DNA of 48,377 bases. It comes from Microbacterium paludicola. Lineage in GTDB: Bacteria; Actinomycetota; Actinomycetes; Actinomycetales; Microbacteriaceae. Under the pieces are notes generated by a model that did not search any database, was not told where the DNA came from, and was given only the letters and a program-made list of their open reading frames with translations. The position numbers and the translations under genes were made by a program. The stretch is from the NCBI RefSeq assembly GCF_015235415.1, contig NZ_JADGLL010000022.1:1-48377 (forward strand). Direction: 5' to 3'. Shown piece by piece: positions 8,094 to 16,630 of the stretch (positions are counted from its first letter, which is position 1; each line of letters begins with the position of its first letter).

Positions 8094-8201
8094 CGTCGGG
8101 GCGCTCTCCGATCCGGCGCTCGGGTGCGCGCCATTCGTCGAGTCTATGAGCCGCGTCGCGGCGGCCTCACGGGCACTGGCTCGCGGTGGCCGCCGGTGCG
8201 G

Positions 8202-8501
8202 TCAGGCGTGGTCGACGAAGTCGTATTCCTGGAACCGCGCCACCTCGGTCGTCCACCGCTGCTCGACGAACCCGACGTGCGCGGGGTGGGCGTTGTAGGC
8301 GTCATAGGCGGCCTGGTCGGCGAACCGCATGCTGAACTGCCAGCGCAGGTCGCTCTTCGGGCTGACCTGCTCGCGCACCGTGAAGTCCTCCACGCCGGGG
8401 ATCCCGGTCAGGATGCGCCGCCCGTCCTCCAGGAAGCGCGCCTCCTCGGGGGAGCCGGTGGCGTGGGCGAGCGTGAAGACGACGGTGTGCAGGATGGCCA
8501 T
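8202..8501 (-). CDS. Dabb-family (stress-responsive A/B barrel) protein
   Basis: A 99-residue single-domain protein: MAILHTVVFTLAHATGSPEE, FLEDGRRILTGIPGVEDF, then DLRWQFSMRFADQAAYDAYN and HPAHVGFVEQRW. This is the dimeric ferredoxin-like alpha+beta barrel pattern (Dabb), found in small polyketide-cyclase-like or stress proteins of mostly unknown role. A -10 box TACGCT ends 6 nt before the ATG, so the message is probably leaderless. It follows the SDR gene on the same strand with a 17-bp gap. Confidence 0.85.
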   Translation of the reverse strand: MAILHTVVFTLAHATGSPEEARFLEDGRRILTGIPGVEDFTVREQVSPKSDLRWQFSMRFADQAAYDAYNAHPAHVGFVEQRWTTEVARFQEYDFVDHA

Positions 8502-8507
8502 GCCCGC

Positions 8508-8513
8508 AGCGTA
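8508..8513 (-). promoter_or_regulatory. -10 box of the Dabb gene (leaderless)
   Basis: TACGCT read on the minus strand, followed by exactly 6 nt and then ATG at 8501. No Shine-Dalgarno sequence fits in that gap. Confidence 0.6.
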
Positions 8514-8518
8514 GGGCC

Positions 8519-9343
8519 TCAGATCCGGCGCCAGTCGTCGCTCTCCAGCGCCGCGCCCGCCATCGGTCCCATCTGCAGCATGCCGCCGTCGACCGGCCAG
8601 GATGCGCCGGTGACGTAGGACGAGGCCGGCGAGGCGAGGAACGCGATCACGGCGGCGATCTCCTCGGGCACGCCGGGGCGGCCGAGCGGGATGCCGGGGC
8701 GATGCGTCTGCGCGGCCTGCGCCGGGTCGATGTCGGTCATCGGCGTGGCGACGAGCCCCGGTGCGACGGCGTTGACGGTGATCCCGTGCTCGGCGAGCTC
8801 GATCGCCATGGTCTTGAGCAGGCCGCCGAGGCCGTGCTTGGCGGCGTCGTAGGCCGAGGACCCCATCAGCGGCTGGTGCTCGTGCACGCTCGTGACGCCG
8901 ATGATCCGTCCGCCGCGGCCCCTCGAGACCATCAGCCGCGCGGCGCGCTGCATGACGACGAACGCCCCTTCGAGGTCGGTGGTCACGACGCGGCGCCATC
9001 CCTCGAGATCCACGTCGAGGAACGGCACGCTGTCGCCGGTGCCGGCGTTGTTGACGAAGACGTCGACGCCGCCGAGCTCCTCGGCCAGCCGGTCGATCAC
9101 GTCGCCGCAGCCGGGGACGTCCATCAGGTCGAGCTGCGCCACGACGGCCTTGCGTCCCTCGGCCTCGACGAGGCGGGCGGTCTCGCGGGCGCCCTCCTCG
9201 TCGGAGTGCCACGTGACGCCGACGTCGAGGCCGGCGCGGGCGAGGGCCACGGCCGTCGCCCGGCCGATGCCCGAGTCGGATGCGGTCACGATCGCCGTGG
9301 CCGGCTGGAAGGTCAGGGGTTCGGTGGTCGGCTCGTTGGTCAC
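8519..9343 (-). CDS. Short-chain dehydrogenase/reductase
   Basis: A 274-residue classical SDR. The nucleotide-binding turn is TASDSGIGRA (residues about 20-29; Ser-Asp in place of the usual Gly-Gly), followed by NNAG, a catalytic Ser in VTSVHEHQPL, and YDAAKHG (Tyr-X3-Lys). The C terminus YVTGASWPVDGGMLQ is typical of glucose dehydrogenase/3-oxoacyl reductase-like SDRs. The VTWHSDEE segment after strand 2 suggests NADP preference (inference). It starts with GTG at 9343 and diverges from pcaIJF; a role next to aromatic-acid catabolism is possible but unproven. Confidence 0.9.
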   Translation of the reverse strand: MTNEPTTEPLTFQPATAIVTASDSGIGRATAVALARAGLDVGVTWHSDEEGARETARLVEAEGRKAVVAQLDLMDVPGCGDVIDRLAEELGGVDVFVNNAGTGDSVPFLDVDLEGWRRVVTTDLEGAFVVMQRAARLMVSRGRGGRIIGVTSVHEHQPLMGSSAYDAAKHGLGGLLKTMAIELAEHGITVNAVAPGLVATPMTDIDPAQAAQTHRPGIPLGRPGVPEEIAAVIAFLASPASSYVTGASWPVDGGMLQMGPMAGAALESDDWRRI

Positions 9344-9468
9344 TTCGGCTCACTCCGTTCGCTCGATGCATCGCGTGTCCCTGCATTCCATCCGGACCCG
9401 GTGTCATCCGGAACCGCCTTGACAATGTGCGACGCGACCCGCCCTGGCGCCGTCCCGACCTCGCGGGT

Positions 9469-9510
9469 TACGCTGTGTGCGTCACGCGCACGAATGTTCG
9501 CAGAGCGGAC
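9469..9510 (+). promoter_or_regulatory. pcaI promoter with two 15-bp PcaR-like dyads
   Basis: TACGCT at 9469-9474 fits a -10 box. Just downstream lie GTGCGTCACGCGCAC (9477-9491, perfect 5-bp arms) and GTTCGCAGAGCGGAC (9496-9510, one arm mismatch). Both have the GTnCG-N5-CGnAC layout reported for PcaR-type IclR regulators. Their position across the likely transcription start would suit the IclR regulator encoded downstream of pcaF. Confidence 0.5.
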
Positions 9511-9535
9511 AGCGCGAAGCCAGCGAGGAGGCCGG

Positions 9536-10297
9536 ATGATCGACAAGACCGTCGCGAGCGTCGAGGACGCCGTCGCGGGGATCGAGGACGGCTCGACGAT
9601 CATGATCGGCGGGTTCGGACGGGCCGGGCAGCCCGTCGAGCTGATCGACGCGCTCATCGCGCACGGCGCATCCGACCTCACGATCGTGAACAACAACGCG
9701 GGCAACGGCGACACGGGCCTCGCGGCGCTGCTCGCGGCGAAGCGCGTGCGCAGGATCATCTGCTCGTTCCCGCGGCAGAGCGACTCGTGGGTGTTCGACG
9801 GCCTGTACCGCGCGGGCGAGATCGAGCTCGAGCTCGTACCGCAGGGCAACCTGGCCGAGCGGATCCGCGCGGCGGGGGCAGGCATCGGCGCGTTCTTCTC
9901 GCCCACAGGCGTGGGCACGCAGCTCGCCGAGGGCAAGGAGGAGCGCGAGATCGACGGCCGCCGCTACGTGCTCGAGTATCCGATCCGCGCCGACTACGCG
10001 CTGATCAGCGCCCTCAAGGGCGACCGCTGGGGAAACCTCGTCTACCGCGAGACCGCGCGCAACTTCGGTCCGATCATGGCGACTGCGGCGGCCACCACGA
10101 TCGTGCAGGTCGATGAGATGGTCGAACTCGGCGCGCTCGACCCCGAGGCCGTCATCACGCCCGGGATCTTCGTCGACCGCGTCGTCGCGGTCGGGCAGCG
10201 CCGCTGGCTGCGCGACGGCGCCTTCGTCGGCGGCGTCGACATCGAGGGTCGCCCGCTCGAGACGGCGGCAGCCAACCCGGAGGGGGAGGACCTGTGA
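9536..10297 (+). CDS. pcaI: 3-oxoadipate CoA-transferase subunit A
   Basis: A 253-residue alpha subunit of a family I CoA transferase, which with PcaJ moves CoA from succinyl-CoA to 3-oxoadipate. It carries GSTIMIGGFGRAGQPVELID near the N terminus, NNNAGNGDTGL, and GAFFSPTGVGTQLAEGKE. The ATG at 9536 has AGGAGG at 9526-9531. The stop overlaps the pcaJ GTG (GTGA). Specificity for oxoadipate rather than acetoacetate rests on the adjacent thiolase and IclR regulator. Confidence 0.88.
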   Translation: MIDKTVASVEDAVAGIEDGSTIMIGGFGRAGQPVELIDALIAHGASDLTIVNNNAGNGDTGLAALLAAKRVRRIICSFPRQSDSWVFDGLYRAGEIELELVPQGNLAERIRAAGAGIGAFFSPTGVGTQLAEGKEEREIDGRRYVLEYPIRADYALISALKGDRWGNLVYRETARNFGPIMATAAATTIVQVDEMVELGALDPEAVITPGIFVDRVVAVGQRRWLRDGAFVGGVDIEGRPLETAAANPEGEDL

Positions 10298-10938
10298 CCA
10301 CCCGCATCAGCCGCGACGACCTCGCGGCGCGCATCGCCGCCGACATCCCCGAGGGGTCGTACGTGAACCTCGGCATCGGCGCCCCGACCCTTGTCGCGAA
10401 CTTCCTTCCCGCCGACCAGGAGATCATCCTGCACACCGAGAACGGCCTGCTCGGGATGGGACAGGCTCCGGAGCCCGACCGCATCGATCCGGATCTCATC
10501 AACGCCGGCAAGCAGCCCGTCACCGCACAGCCGGGAGCGGCGTACTTCCACCACGCCGACTCGTTCGCGATGATGCGCGGCGGTCACCTCGACGTGTGTG
10601 TGCTCGGCGCGTTCCAGGTGTCGCAGGGCGGCGACCTGGCGAACTGGTCGACGGGCGCGCCCGGGGCGATCCCGGCCGTCGGCGGGGCGATGGACCTCGC
10701 CATCGGCGCGAAGCAGGTGTTCGTCATGACCGACCTGCTCACGAAGCAGGGCGAGTCGAAGCTCGTTGCCGAGTGCACGTATCCGCTCACGGGAGTCGGA
10801 TGCGTGACGCGCGTCTACACGGATCACGCCGTCTTCGACGTGACCGAGAGCGGCTTCCGCGTGCGCGAGCTGTTCGGCGACAACACCCTCGAGGGGCTCG
10901 AGGAGCTCACCGGCCTGACGTTGGAGGACCGACCATGA
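10294..10938 (+). CDS. pcaJ: 3-oxoadipate CoA-transferase subunit B
   Basis: A 214-residue beta subunit carrying the catalytic glutamate in TENGLLGMG (about residue 49), which forms the glutamyl-CoA intermediate, plus GAFQVSQGGDLANW and GGAMDLAIGAKQV, typical of the family. It starts with GTG overlapping the pcaI stop and ends in an ATGA overlap with pcaF, so the three genes are translationally coupled. Confidence 0.9.
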   Translation: MTTRISRDDLAARIAADIPEGSYVNLGIGAPTLVANFLPADQEIILHTENGLLGMGQAPEPDRIDPDLINAGKQPVTAQPGAAYFHHADSFAMMRGGHLDVCVLGAFQVSQGGDLANWSTGAPGAIPAVGGAMDLAIGAKQVFVMTDLLTKQGESKLVAECTYPLTGVGCVTRVYTDHAVFDVTESGFRVRELFGDNTLEGLEELTGLTLEDRP

Positions 10939-12101
10939 CAAGCACGTTCATCTACGACGCGGTCCGCACCCCGTTCGGCAAGGCCGCCGGCGCGCTGTCG
11001 GGCGTGCGGCCCGACGACCTCGCCGCCACGGTGATGCGCGCCGCGGTCGAGCGCACCGGGCTCGACCCTGCGCTCATCGAGGACGTGATCTTCGGCGACG
11101 CCAACCAGGCGGGCGAGGACAACCGCAACGTCGCGCGTTTCGGCGCGCTGCTCGCCGGGTTCCCGGTCACGGTTCCCGGCGTGACCGTCAACCGGCTCTG
11201 CGGATCGTCCGTCGAGGCGGTCATCCAGGGATCCCGCGCGATCGAGGCGGGCGATCACCGGATCATCCTGACCGGCGGGGTCGAGTCGATGAGCCGCGCG
11301 CCGTACGTGGTCGAGAAGGCGGCGAAGCCCTTCTCGGCGGTCGGCAACCAGACGATGTGGAACACGGCGATCGGCTGGCGGATGACCAACCGCGCGCTGC
11401 CGACGGAGTGGACGATCTCCAACGGCGAGAGCGCCGAGAAGCTCGCGGCGATCTACGACATCTCGCGGGAAGACCAGGATGCGTTCGCCGTGCGCAGCCA
11501 CGAGCTCGCCGCCCGGGCGTGGGCCGAGGGAATGTACAACGCCGAGATCGTGCAGGTCGAGGGCGCCGAGTTGGCGCGCGACGAGGGGATCCGCGACGGC
11601 TCGACCGTCGAGAAGCTGGCGGGCCTGAGGGCGCTGTTCGCGAAGGACGGCACGGTGACGGCCGGCAACTCGTCGTCCATCAACGACGGGGCGTCGGCGG
11701 TGCTGCTCGGTGCGGAGGGCGCGATCGACGTCGAGCCGCTCGCGCGCATCGCGGGTCGCGGCGTGCACGGGAACGAGCCGGATGTGTTCGGCGTCGCGCC
11801 CGTCGAGGCCGCGAACAAGGCCCTCGCCCGAGCGGGGAAGACGTGGGCGGATGTCGACGTCGTGGAGCTCAACGAGGCGTTCGCGTCGCAGAGCCTCGCG
11901 TGCATCCGGCAGTGGGACATCGACCCCGAGAAGGTGAACATCCACGGCGGCGCGATCGCCATCGGACACCCGCTCGGCGCATCCGGCGGCCGCATCATCG
12001 GCCACGCCGCCCACGAGCTCAAGCGCCGCGGCGGCGGCGTCGCGGTCGCCACCCTCTGCATCGGGGTCGGCCAGGGCCTCGCCGTGGTGCTGGAGCGATG
12101 A
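10935..12101 (+). CDS. pcaF: 3-oxoadipyl-CoA thiolase
   Basis: A 388-residue thiolase that cleaves 3-oxoadipyl-CoA to succinyl-CoA and acetyl-CoA. The acyl-accepting Cys is in VNRLCGSSVEA, with the second active-site region NEAFASQSLA, the His in AIGHPLGASGGR, and the second catalytic Cys in TLCIGVGQG. SRAPYV and GWRMTN match PcaF-like thiolases. The gene completes the beta-ketoadipate end steps. The upstream ring-cleavage genes are not in the window, so the source of 3-oxoadipate is encoded elsewhere. Confidence 0.93.
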   Translation: MTSTFIYDAVRTPFGKAAGALSGVRPDDLAATVMRAAVERTGLDPALIEDVIFGDANQAGEDNRNVARFGALLAGFPVTVPGVTVNRLCGSSVEAVIQGSRAIEAGDHRIILTGGVESMSRAPYVVEKAAKPFSAVGNQTMWNTAIGWRMTNRALPTEWTISNGESAEKLAAIYDISREDQDAFAVRSHELAARAWAEGMYNAEIVQVEGAELARDEGIRDGSTVEKLAGLRALFAKDGTVTAGNSSSINDGASAVLLGAEGAIDVEPLARIAGRGVHGNEPDVFGVAPVEAANKALARAGKTWADVDVVELNEAFASQSLACIRQWDIDPEKVNIHGGAIAIGHPLGASGGRIIGHAAHELKRRGGGVAVATLCIGVGQGLAVVLER

Positions 12102-12120
12102 GGATGCTCCACCCCCTCCG

Positions 12121-12158
12121 TTCGTTGAGCGAGGAGCGCCGGCGACGAGTCGAAACGC
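12121..12158 (+). repeat. GTTGAGC-type repeat after pcaF
   Basis: TTCGTTGAGCGAGGAGCGCC runs on to GAGTCGAAACG. It shares the preceding CCCCCTCCG with the copy after hemB (30017-30054). It lies 19 nt after the pcaF stop and 8 nt before the IclR gene. Confidence 0.75.
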
Positions 12159-12165
12159 CGCACGG

Positions 12166-12894
12166 ATGAGCGACGTCGACCCCCGCGGGCCCGACTCCCG
12201 CGAGTACGTGCAGTCCTTCGCGCGCGGGCTGACGGTCATCCGGGCGTTCGACGCGGATCATCCGCGCCTGACGCTCAGCGAGGTCGCCGCCCGCGCCGAG
12301 GTCACCCGCGCCGCGGCCCGGCGTTTCCTGATCACGCTCGAGCACCTCGGGTACGTGCGCAGCGGCCGGCGCCGTTTCGAGCTGACCCCGCGCGTGCTCG
12401 AGCTCGGCTTCAGCTACCTCTCCGCACTGTCTCTACCCGAGGTGGTGCAGCCGCACCTCGAGCGGCTTTCCCGCGAGGTGGGGGAGAGCGTGTCGGCCGC
12501 GGTGCTCGACGGCGACGACATCGTCTACGTCGCGCGCGTGCCCGTGCGCAGGATCCTCAGCGTCGGGATCCAGATCGGCACCCGGTTCCCCGCGCGCGAC
12601 ACGAGCATGGGCCGCGTGCTGCTCGCCGCCCTCGCCGAACGCCCCGCCGACCCGGAGTTCGCCGCCGAGCTCGATCAGATCGCCGACCAGGGCTGGGCGA
12701 TCGTCGAGGCGGGGCTCGAGCCGGGGCTGCGCTCGGTCGCGGCCCCGGTGCACGGCCGCGACGGCCGCGTCGTCGCCGCCGTGAACATCCCGACGTCAGC
12801 GAGCCTCGTGCCGCTCGAACGGCTGCGCGCCGAGCACCTTCCCGCGCTGCTGCGCACCACGGCCGCGATCGACGCCGAGCTGCGCCACCTCTGA
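12166..12894 (+). CDS. pcaR: IclR-family regulator (PcaR-like)
   Basis: A 242-residue regulator with an N-terminal winged helix (YVQSFARGLTVIRAFDADHP, LTLSEVAARAEVTRAAARRF) and a C-terminal IclR effector domain (RLSREVGESVSAAVLDGDDI, IQIGTRFPARDTSMGRVLLA). The N-terminal motif is close to PcaR/PobR-type proteins that respond to beta-ketoadipate or related acids. It probably controls pcaIJF through the dyads at 9477-9510 (inference). It is same-strand with pcaF but separated by a repeat, so it may have its own promoter. Confidence 0.85.
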   Translation: MSDVDPRGPDSREYVQSFARGLTVIRAFDADHPRLTLSEVAARAEVTRAAARRFLITLEHLGYVRSGRRRFELTPRVLELGFSYLSALSLPEVVQPHLERLSREVGESVSAAVLDGDDIVYVARVPVRRILSVGIQIGTRFPARDTSMGRVLLAALAERPADPEFAAELDQIADQGWAIVEAGLEPGLRSVAAPVHGRDGRVVAAVNIPTSASLVPLERLRAEHLPALLRTTAAIDAELRHL

Positions 12895-12905
12895 GGGCTG
12901 CGCGG

Positions 12906-13601
12906 TCAGCCGCGGCGGACGGTGAACTCGCCGCCGTCCGGATCCGTCAGCCAGACGGCGCCATCCCGCCGGCCGAGGAACCGCGCGCCGAAGTCGATCA
13001 GGCGTTCGACCGCCGCGTCGGCGTCGGAGGCGACCAGGTCGAAGCGCTGGCGGGTGCCGCCGACGTCGGGCGGCGCGTCCTCGCCGTCCCACGCGATCTT
13101 GGTGCCGCCGTGGGGCGACTGGATGGCGAGCTGCTCGCCCTCGTCCCACACCACCGCCCAGCCGAGGGCGTCGCGCCAGAAGGTCGCGCCGGCGCGCGTG
13201 CCCTCGCACGTGACCTCGCCGAGAGGCCCGCAGCCGTCGAGGTAGGCGTTGCCGGGTTCGATGAGGCAGAAGTCGTAGCCGGCGGCGTCCGACATGTAGA
13301 CGATGTGCCCAGGCGGCGGTGGCTTCGTCCCGCGCCTGCGGCCGCCAAGGCGCAGCGCCCTCTCCAGCGTGTGCCGCTGGTCGTCGACGGTCGCGATCGT
13401 CACGTGCAGGTGGAGGCGGTCGGGGGCGGCGTCGGGCGTCATCAGCTGGACGAAGCGGATCCCGACCTGCGTCTCGTCACCTGGAACGAGCATCCCGTCC
13501 GGCTCCTCCAGAGCCTCCCGGCCGAGCAGGCCGGCCCAGAACGCGCCGGCAGTGCGGGGGTCCTCGGCCTCGAAGGCCACCGCCTCGAGCCGCAGGCTCA
13601 C
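12906..13601 (-). CDS. Glyoxalase-like VOC protein, two domains
   Basis: A 231-residue protein with two tandem glyoxalase/bleomycin-resistance-like halves: RLEAVAFEAEDPRTAGAFWA at the start, and GATFWRDALGWAVVWDEGEQ for the second (about residue 138). The first half ends GHIVYMSDAAGYDFCLIEPG and the second GAVWLTDPDGGEFTV. Such proteins often have no known substrate. It starts with GTG at 13601 and follows the dodecin gene by 16 bp, so the two are probably co-transcribed. Confidence 0.82.
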   Translation of the reverse strand: MSLRLEAVAFEAEDPRTAGAFWAGLLGREALEEPDGMLVPGDETQVGIRFVQLMTPDAAPDRLHLHVTIATVDDQRHTLERALRLGGRRRGTKPPPPGHIVYMSDAAGYDFCLIEPGNAYLDGCGPLGEVTCEGTRAGATFWRDALGWAVVWDEGEQLAIQSPHGGTKIAWDGEDAPPDVGGTRQRFDLVASDADAAVERLIDFGARFLGRRDGAVWLTDPDGGEFTVRRG

Positions 13602-13617
13602 GCGCGGCCCCGGGGCG

Positions 13618-13830
13618 TCACGCGGGGTCCTCCAGGCGGAAGCCCACCTTCAGGGTCACCTGGAAGTGCAGCACTCCCGTGCTGTCGGCGTGGCCGCGCG
13701 TGGACACCACCTCGAACCACTCGATGTTGCGGACGGTCGCAGCCGCGCGCTCGAGGGCGCTGCGGATCGCCGCGTCCGTTCCCTCCGGCGATGAGCCGAC
13801 GATCTCGCTGACGCTGTAGGTGTGAGACAT
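13618..13830 (-). CDS. Dodecin (flavin-storage protein)
   Basis: A 70-residue protein, the full family length. It has YSVSEIVGSSPEGTDAAIRS, ALERAAATVRNIEWFEVVST and FQVTLKVGFRLED. Dodecins form dodecameric shells that bind FMN/FAD or CoA. The Trp of IEWFEV stacks on the flavin in known structures. The nearby luciferase-like and amine oxidase genes are possible flavin users, though no direct link is shown. Confidence 0.95.
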   Translation of the reverse strand: MSHTYSVSEIVGSSPEGTDAAIRSALERAAATVRNIEWFEVVSTRGHADSTGVLHFQVTLKVGFRLEDPA

Positions 13831-13919
13831 CCTCGTCCTCCGTCCCGCCCGCCGGGCGGCGGACCTCCGTCCCGACAGTCTGCTCCGCCGCGTCGCCGAG
13901 CGGAACCGCAGGACGCGGA

Positions 13920-15359
13920 TCAGGCGCGATCGGGGATCGACGCGTGTTCGATGTGCGGGTGCCGCGGGATGAGCAGCGAGAGCACGCACGCGCCGACCGC
14001 GGCCGCGGCGCCGAGCCAGAAGCAGACCACGAACGCGTCGCGGCTCGGCACGGCGACGCCGCCGACGTTCACGGTGAGCGCCGCGAGGACCGCGGCCATC
14101 ACCGCCGAGGCGACCGAGGTGCCGAGCGAGCGAAACAGCGCGTTGATGCCGTTGGAGGCGCCGGTCTCGTGCGACGGCACGGCGCGCATGATGAGCATCG
14201 GCATCGCCGCGAAGCTGAAGCCGACACCCACGCCGATCAGGATGTTCGCGACGAGCAGGTGCCAGACCTCGCTCGACCACAGCAGCAGGAACAGGTAGGA
14301 GACCCCCACCGCGCCCGTGCCGAACGCGAGCATGAACCGCGCGCCGAGGGTGCGCTCGAGCCAGCCCGACAGCGGCGAGATCACGAGCATCACGAGGCCG
14401 GACGGCATCACGATCAGCGCCGATACGAACATCGTCTGCCCGAGCCCCGCGCCCGACTCGACCGGCAGCTCGAGCATCTGCGGCAGCGTCACGTTGGTGC
14501 CGAACAGCGAGAAGCCCATGCCGATCGCGGCGAGGTTCGTGAAGAGCACGGTCGGCCGCGCGGCGACGCGCAGGTCGAGAAGCGGATCGGCGGAGCGCAG
14601 CTGGTACCAGCCCCACAGGAGCAGGATCAGGATCCCGCCGATCCCGGATCCGAGTGTTGCCGGCGACAGCCATCCCCAGTCGGCGCCGCGGGAGATCGCG
14701 AGCAGCACGCCGACGAGTCCCGCCGCGAGCCCGGCGGCGCCGACGAAGTCGAACCTGCCGGGGGTGCGCAGCGTGCTCGGCGGCACGAACAGCGCCACCA
14801 GCACGAGCGCCACGACGCCGAGGGCGGCAGCCAGCCAGAACAGCAGGTGCCAGTTCAGGTGCTCGACGATCAGGGCGCTCACCGGCAGGCCGACCGCGCC
14901 GCCGACGCCCATGGTGGCGCTCATCAGGGCGACCGCGGTGCCGAGGCGGGCGGGCGGCAGCACGTCGCGCATGATCGCGATGCCCAGCGGGATGACGCCC
15001 GTCGTGGCGCCCTGCAGCGCGCGCCCGATGACGACACCGCCGATCCCACCCGCGAGGGCGGCGACGAGCGAACCGGCGATCAGGAGGCCGATCAGCACCA
15101 GCACGATCCGGCGCTTGCCGTACATGTCGCCGAGCCGGCCGGAGATCGGCGTCGCGCAGGCAGCGACGAGCAGGGTGATGGTCACAACCCAGGCGGTGTC
15201 GTCGCGGTCGGCGTTCAGCAGGTGCGGAAGCTCGGCCTGGATCGGCACGACGAGCGTGAACATATACGCCGAGCAGAGACCGGTGAACGCCAGCACGCCG
15301 ACCGTCAGCCACTTCGGGGTGGAGGTCGTCAGCGCGCGTCTGTCATCTCGTCCACCCAT
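13920..15359 (-). CDS. MFS drug exporter, DHA2-type
   Basis: A 479-residue transporter with about 14 predicted membrane segments. It carries the motif-A-like loop GRLGDMYGKRRIVLV after helix 2 and GRALQGATTGVIPLG in the motif-C region, plus MSATMGVGGAVGLPVSALIV. These fit the proton-driven DHA2 multidrug exporter group. The ATG at 15359 is preceded by a -10 box TAGCCT ending 6 nt upstream (leaderless). It diverges from the GNAT gene. Substrate unknown. Confidence 0.9.
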   Translation of the reverse strand: MGGRDDRRALTTSTPKWLTVGVLAFTGLCSAYMFTLVVPIQAELPHLLNADRDDTAWVVTITLLVAACATPISGRLGDMYGKRRIVLVLIGLLIAGSLVAALAGGIGGVVIGRALQGATTGVIPLGIAIMRDVLPPARLGTAVALMSATMGVGGAVGLPVSALIVEHLNWHLLFWLAAALGVVALVLVALFVPPSTLRTPGRFDFVGAAGLAAGLVGVLLAISRGADWGWLSPATLGSGIGGILILLLWGWYQLRSADPLLDLRVAARPTVLFTNLAAIGMGFSLFGTNVTLPQMLELPVESGAGLGQTMFVSALIVMPSGLVMLVISPLSGWLERTLGARFMLAFGTGAVGVSYLFLLLWSSEVWHLLVANILIGVGVGFSFAAMPMLIMRAVPSHETGASNGINALFRSLGTSVASAVMAAVLAALTVNVGGVAVPSRDAFVVCFWLGAAAAVGACVLSLLIPRHPHIEHASIPDRA

Positions 15360-15365
15360 CTCGCC

Positions 15366-15371
15366 AGGCTA
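15366..15371 (-). promoter_or_regulatory. -10 box of the MFS gene (leaderless)
   Basis: TAGCCT on the minus strand, a 6-nt gap, then ATG at 15359. Confidence 0.55.
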
Positions 15372-15502
15372 TCGGCGGTCAGAGGGGCAGGGCTCGGCCG
15401 GGCGGGACCGGGGGTGGGCCTTCCGCGATCCCGGGGCCGTCGTCGGACGTCCTCCGCTCGCCCGCGCGTGCGACCGCCTGCGAAAAGCACGAGACTGATC
15501 CC

Positions 15503-16195
15503 ATGCGAACCATCCGCGACCTCGACACGGTAGAGCTCATCATCCAGGCGCAGGACCTGTTCGACTCGCTGCGTCGGTCCGAGCGCACGATCGACGCGGG
15601 GACGCTCCGCGCCCTGCAGCAGTCGGGCAACTACGTGGTCGGGCTGTTCGACGGCGACGGCGACGAGCAGCACATGGTCGGCGCGTCGATCGCCTTCTTC
15701 GGCGCTCCCGGCCGGCGCACGATGCACTCGCACATCACCGCCCTGCTGCCCGAGTACCGCGGCCGCGGCTGGGGCCGCGAGCTCAAGGAGCACCAGCGCC
15801 AGTGGGCGTTCTCGCGCGAGGTCGGCAACATCACCTGGACGTTCGACCCGCTCGTCGCCCGCAACGCGCACTTCTTCCTCACCGTTCTCGGCGCGCGGGT
15901 GACCGGCTACGCCGTCAACCAGTACGGGATCTTCGGCGGCGGCGACGCGGGCGATGAGAGCGACCGCCTCGACGTGGAGTGGGCCCTCGCGGACATCGCC
16001 AAGCCTCCCGCGGAGGAGGACGTCGTCGCCACGGTCGAGATCCCGGGCGACGTCGAGACGATGCGTGTGGATGACCCGGCCGCCGCGCATGAATGGCGCA
16101 CGGCCCTGCGCGGCCAGATGGAGGAGCAGTTCGGCCGCGGGCTGAAGATCGCGGGCTTCGACAGCGCGCGCGGATACTTGTTCGTGCGCGCCTGA
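15503..16195 (+). CDS. GNAT-superfamily acetyltransferase-like protein
   Basis: A 230-residue protein matching the larger predicted GNAT group (COG3375-type). The acetyl-CoA-binding region is HSHITALLPEYRGRGWGREL (about residues 74-93) with a canonical RGRGWG turn. After this come ITWTFDPLVARNAHFFLTVL and YGIFGGGDAGDESDRLDVEW. The substrate is unknown. GAGACT followed by 6 nt precedes the ATG. The stop overlaps the start of the next, frameshifted gene (TGATG). Confidence 0.82.
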   Translation: MRTIRDLDTVELIIQAQDLFDSLRRSERTIDAGTLRALQQSGNYVVGLFDGDGDEQHMVGASIAFFGAPGRRTMHSHITALLPEYRGRGWGRELKEHQRQWAFSREVGNITWTFDPLVARNAHFFLTVLGARVTGYAVNQYGIFGGGDAGDESDRLDVEWALADIAKPPAEEDVVATVEIPGDVETMRVDDPAAAHEWRTALRGQMEEQFGRGLKIAGFDSARGYLFVRA

Positions 16196-16586
16196 TGCTC
16201 GGGCCCGACTGGATCCCGCACCGTCGCGGCATCGATCGCGAGCTGATCGGCTGGATCCGCCCCGAAGGCGACGAGTGGTCGCGGTCTCGCTGTTCGGCGC
16301 CGACGTGAGCGGTCCGCTCGACTGGGTCGAGGCGGAGGACGCGCTCGAGGCGATCGGCCTCGCCTGGCTCGCCGAGCCGTGGATGCTCGAGCGGGACGGC
16401 GCGGATGCCATCCGGGTCCGGATCGTGGACGTCTCGCCGGCGACGCTCGACGGGCCGGGACGGGTCGTCGTGAAGACCGAGGACTGGGGTGCGATCGACG
16501 TGCCGTACGAGACGCACGAGCTGCCCTGGCCCCCGGCGCGGCTGCGCCCGCTGCGGCCCGGGGAGGGCGCGTCACCCTGGGGATGA
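16195..16586 (+). pseudogene. Conserved hypothetical, broken by a one-base deletion
   Basis: Two frames join into one protein-like sequence of about 130 residues. The first part, MLGPDWIPHRRGIDRELIGW to RPEGDEW, runs from ATG 16195 (overlapping the GNAT stop) and ends at 16306-16308 in junk. The second part, VAVSLFGADVSGPLDWVEAE to the end GEGASPWG, is in the next frame from about 16278. Adding one G at TGG|TCG (about 16277) restores a single frame: 393 nt including the stop. It could be a real pseudogene or a sequencing error. I do not recognise the family. Confidence 0.7.
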
Positions 16587-16630
16587 GCGCCGCCGTTGAC
16601 GCGCCGGGCACGACGTGGCTCGATAGTCGC

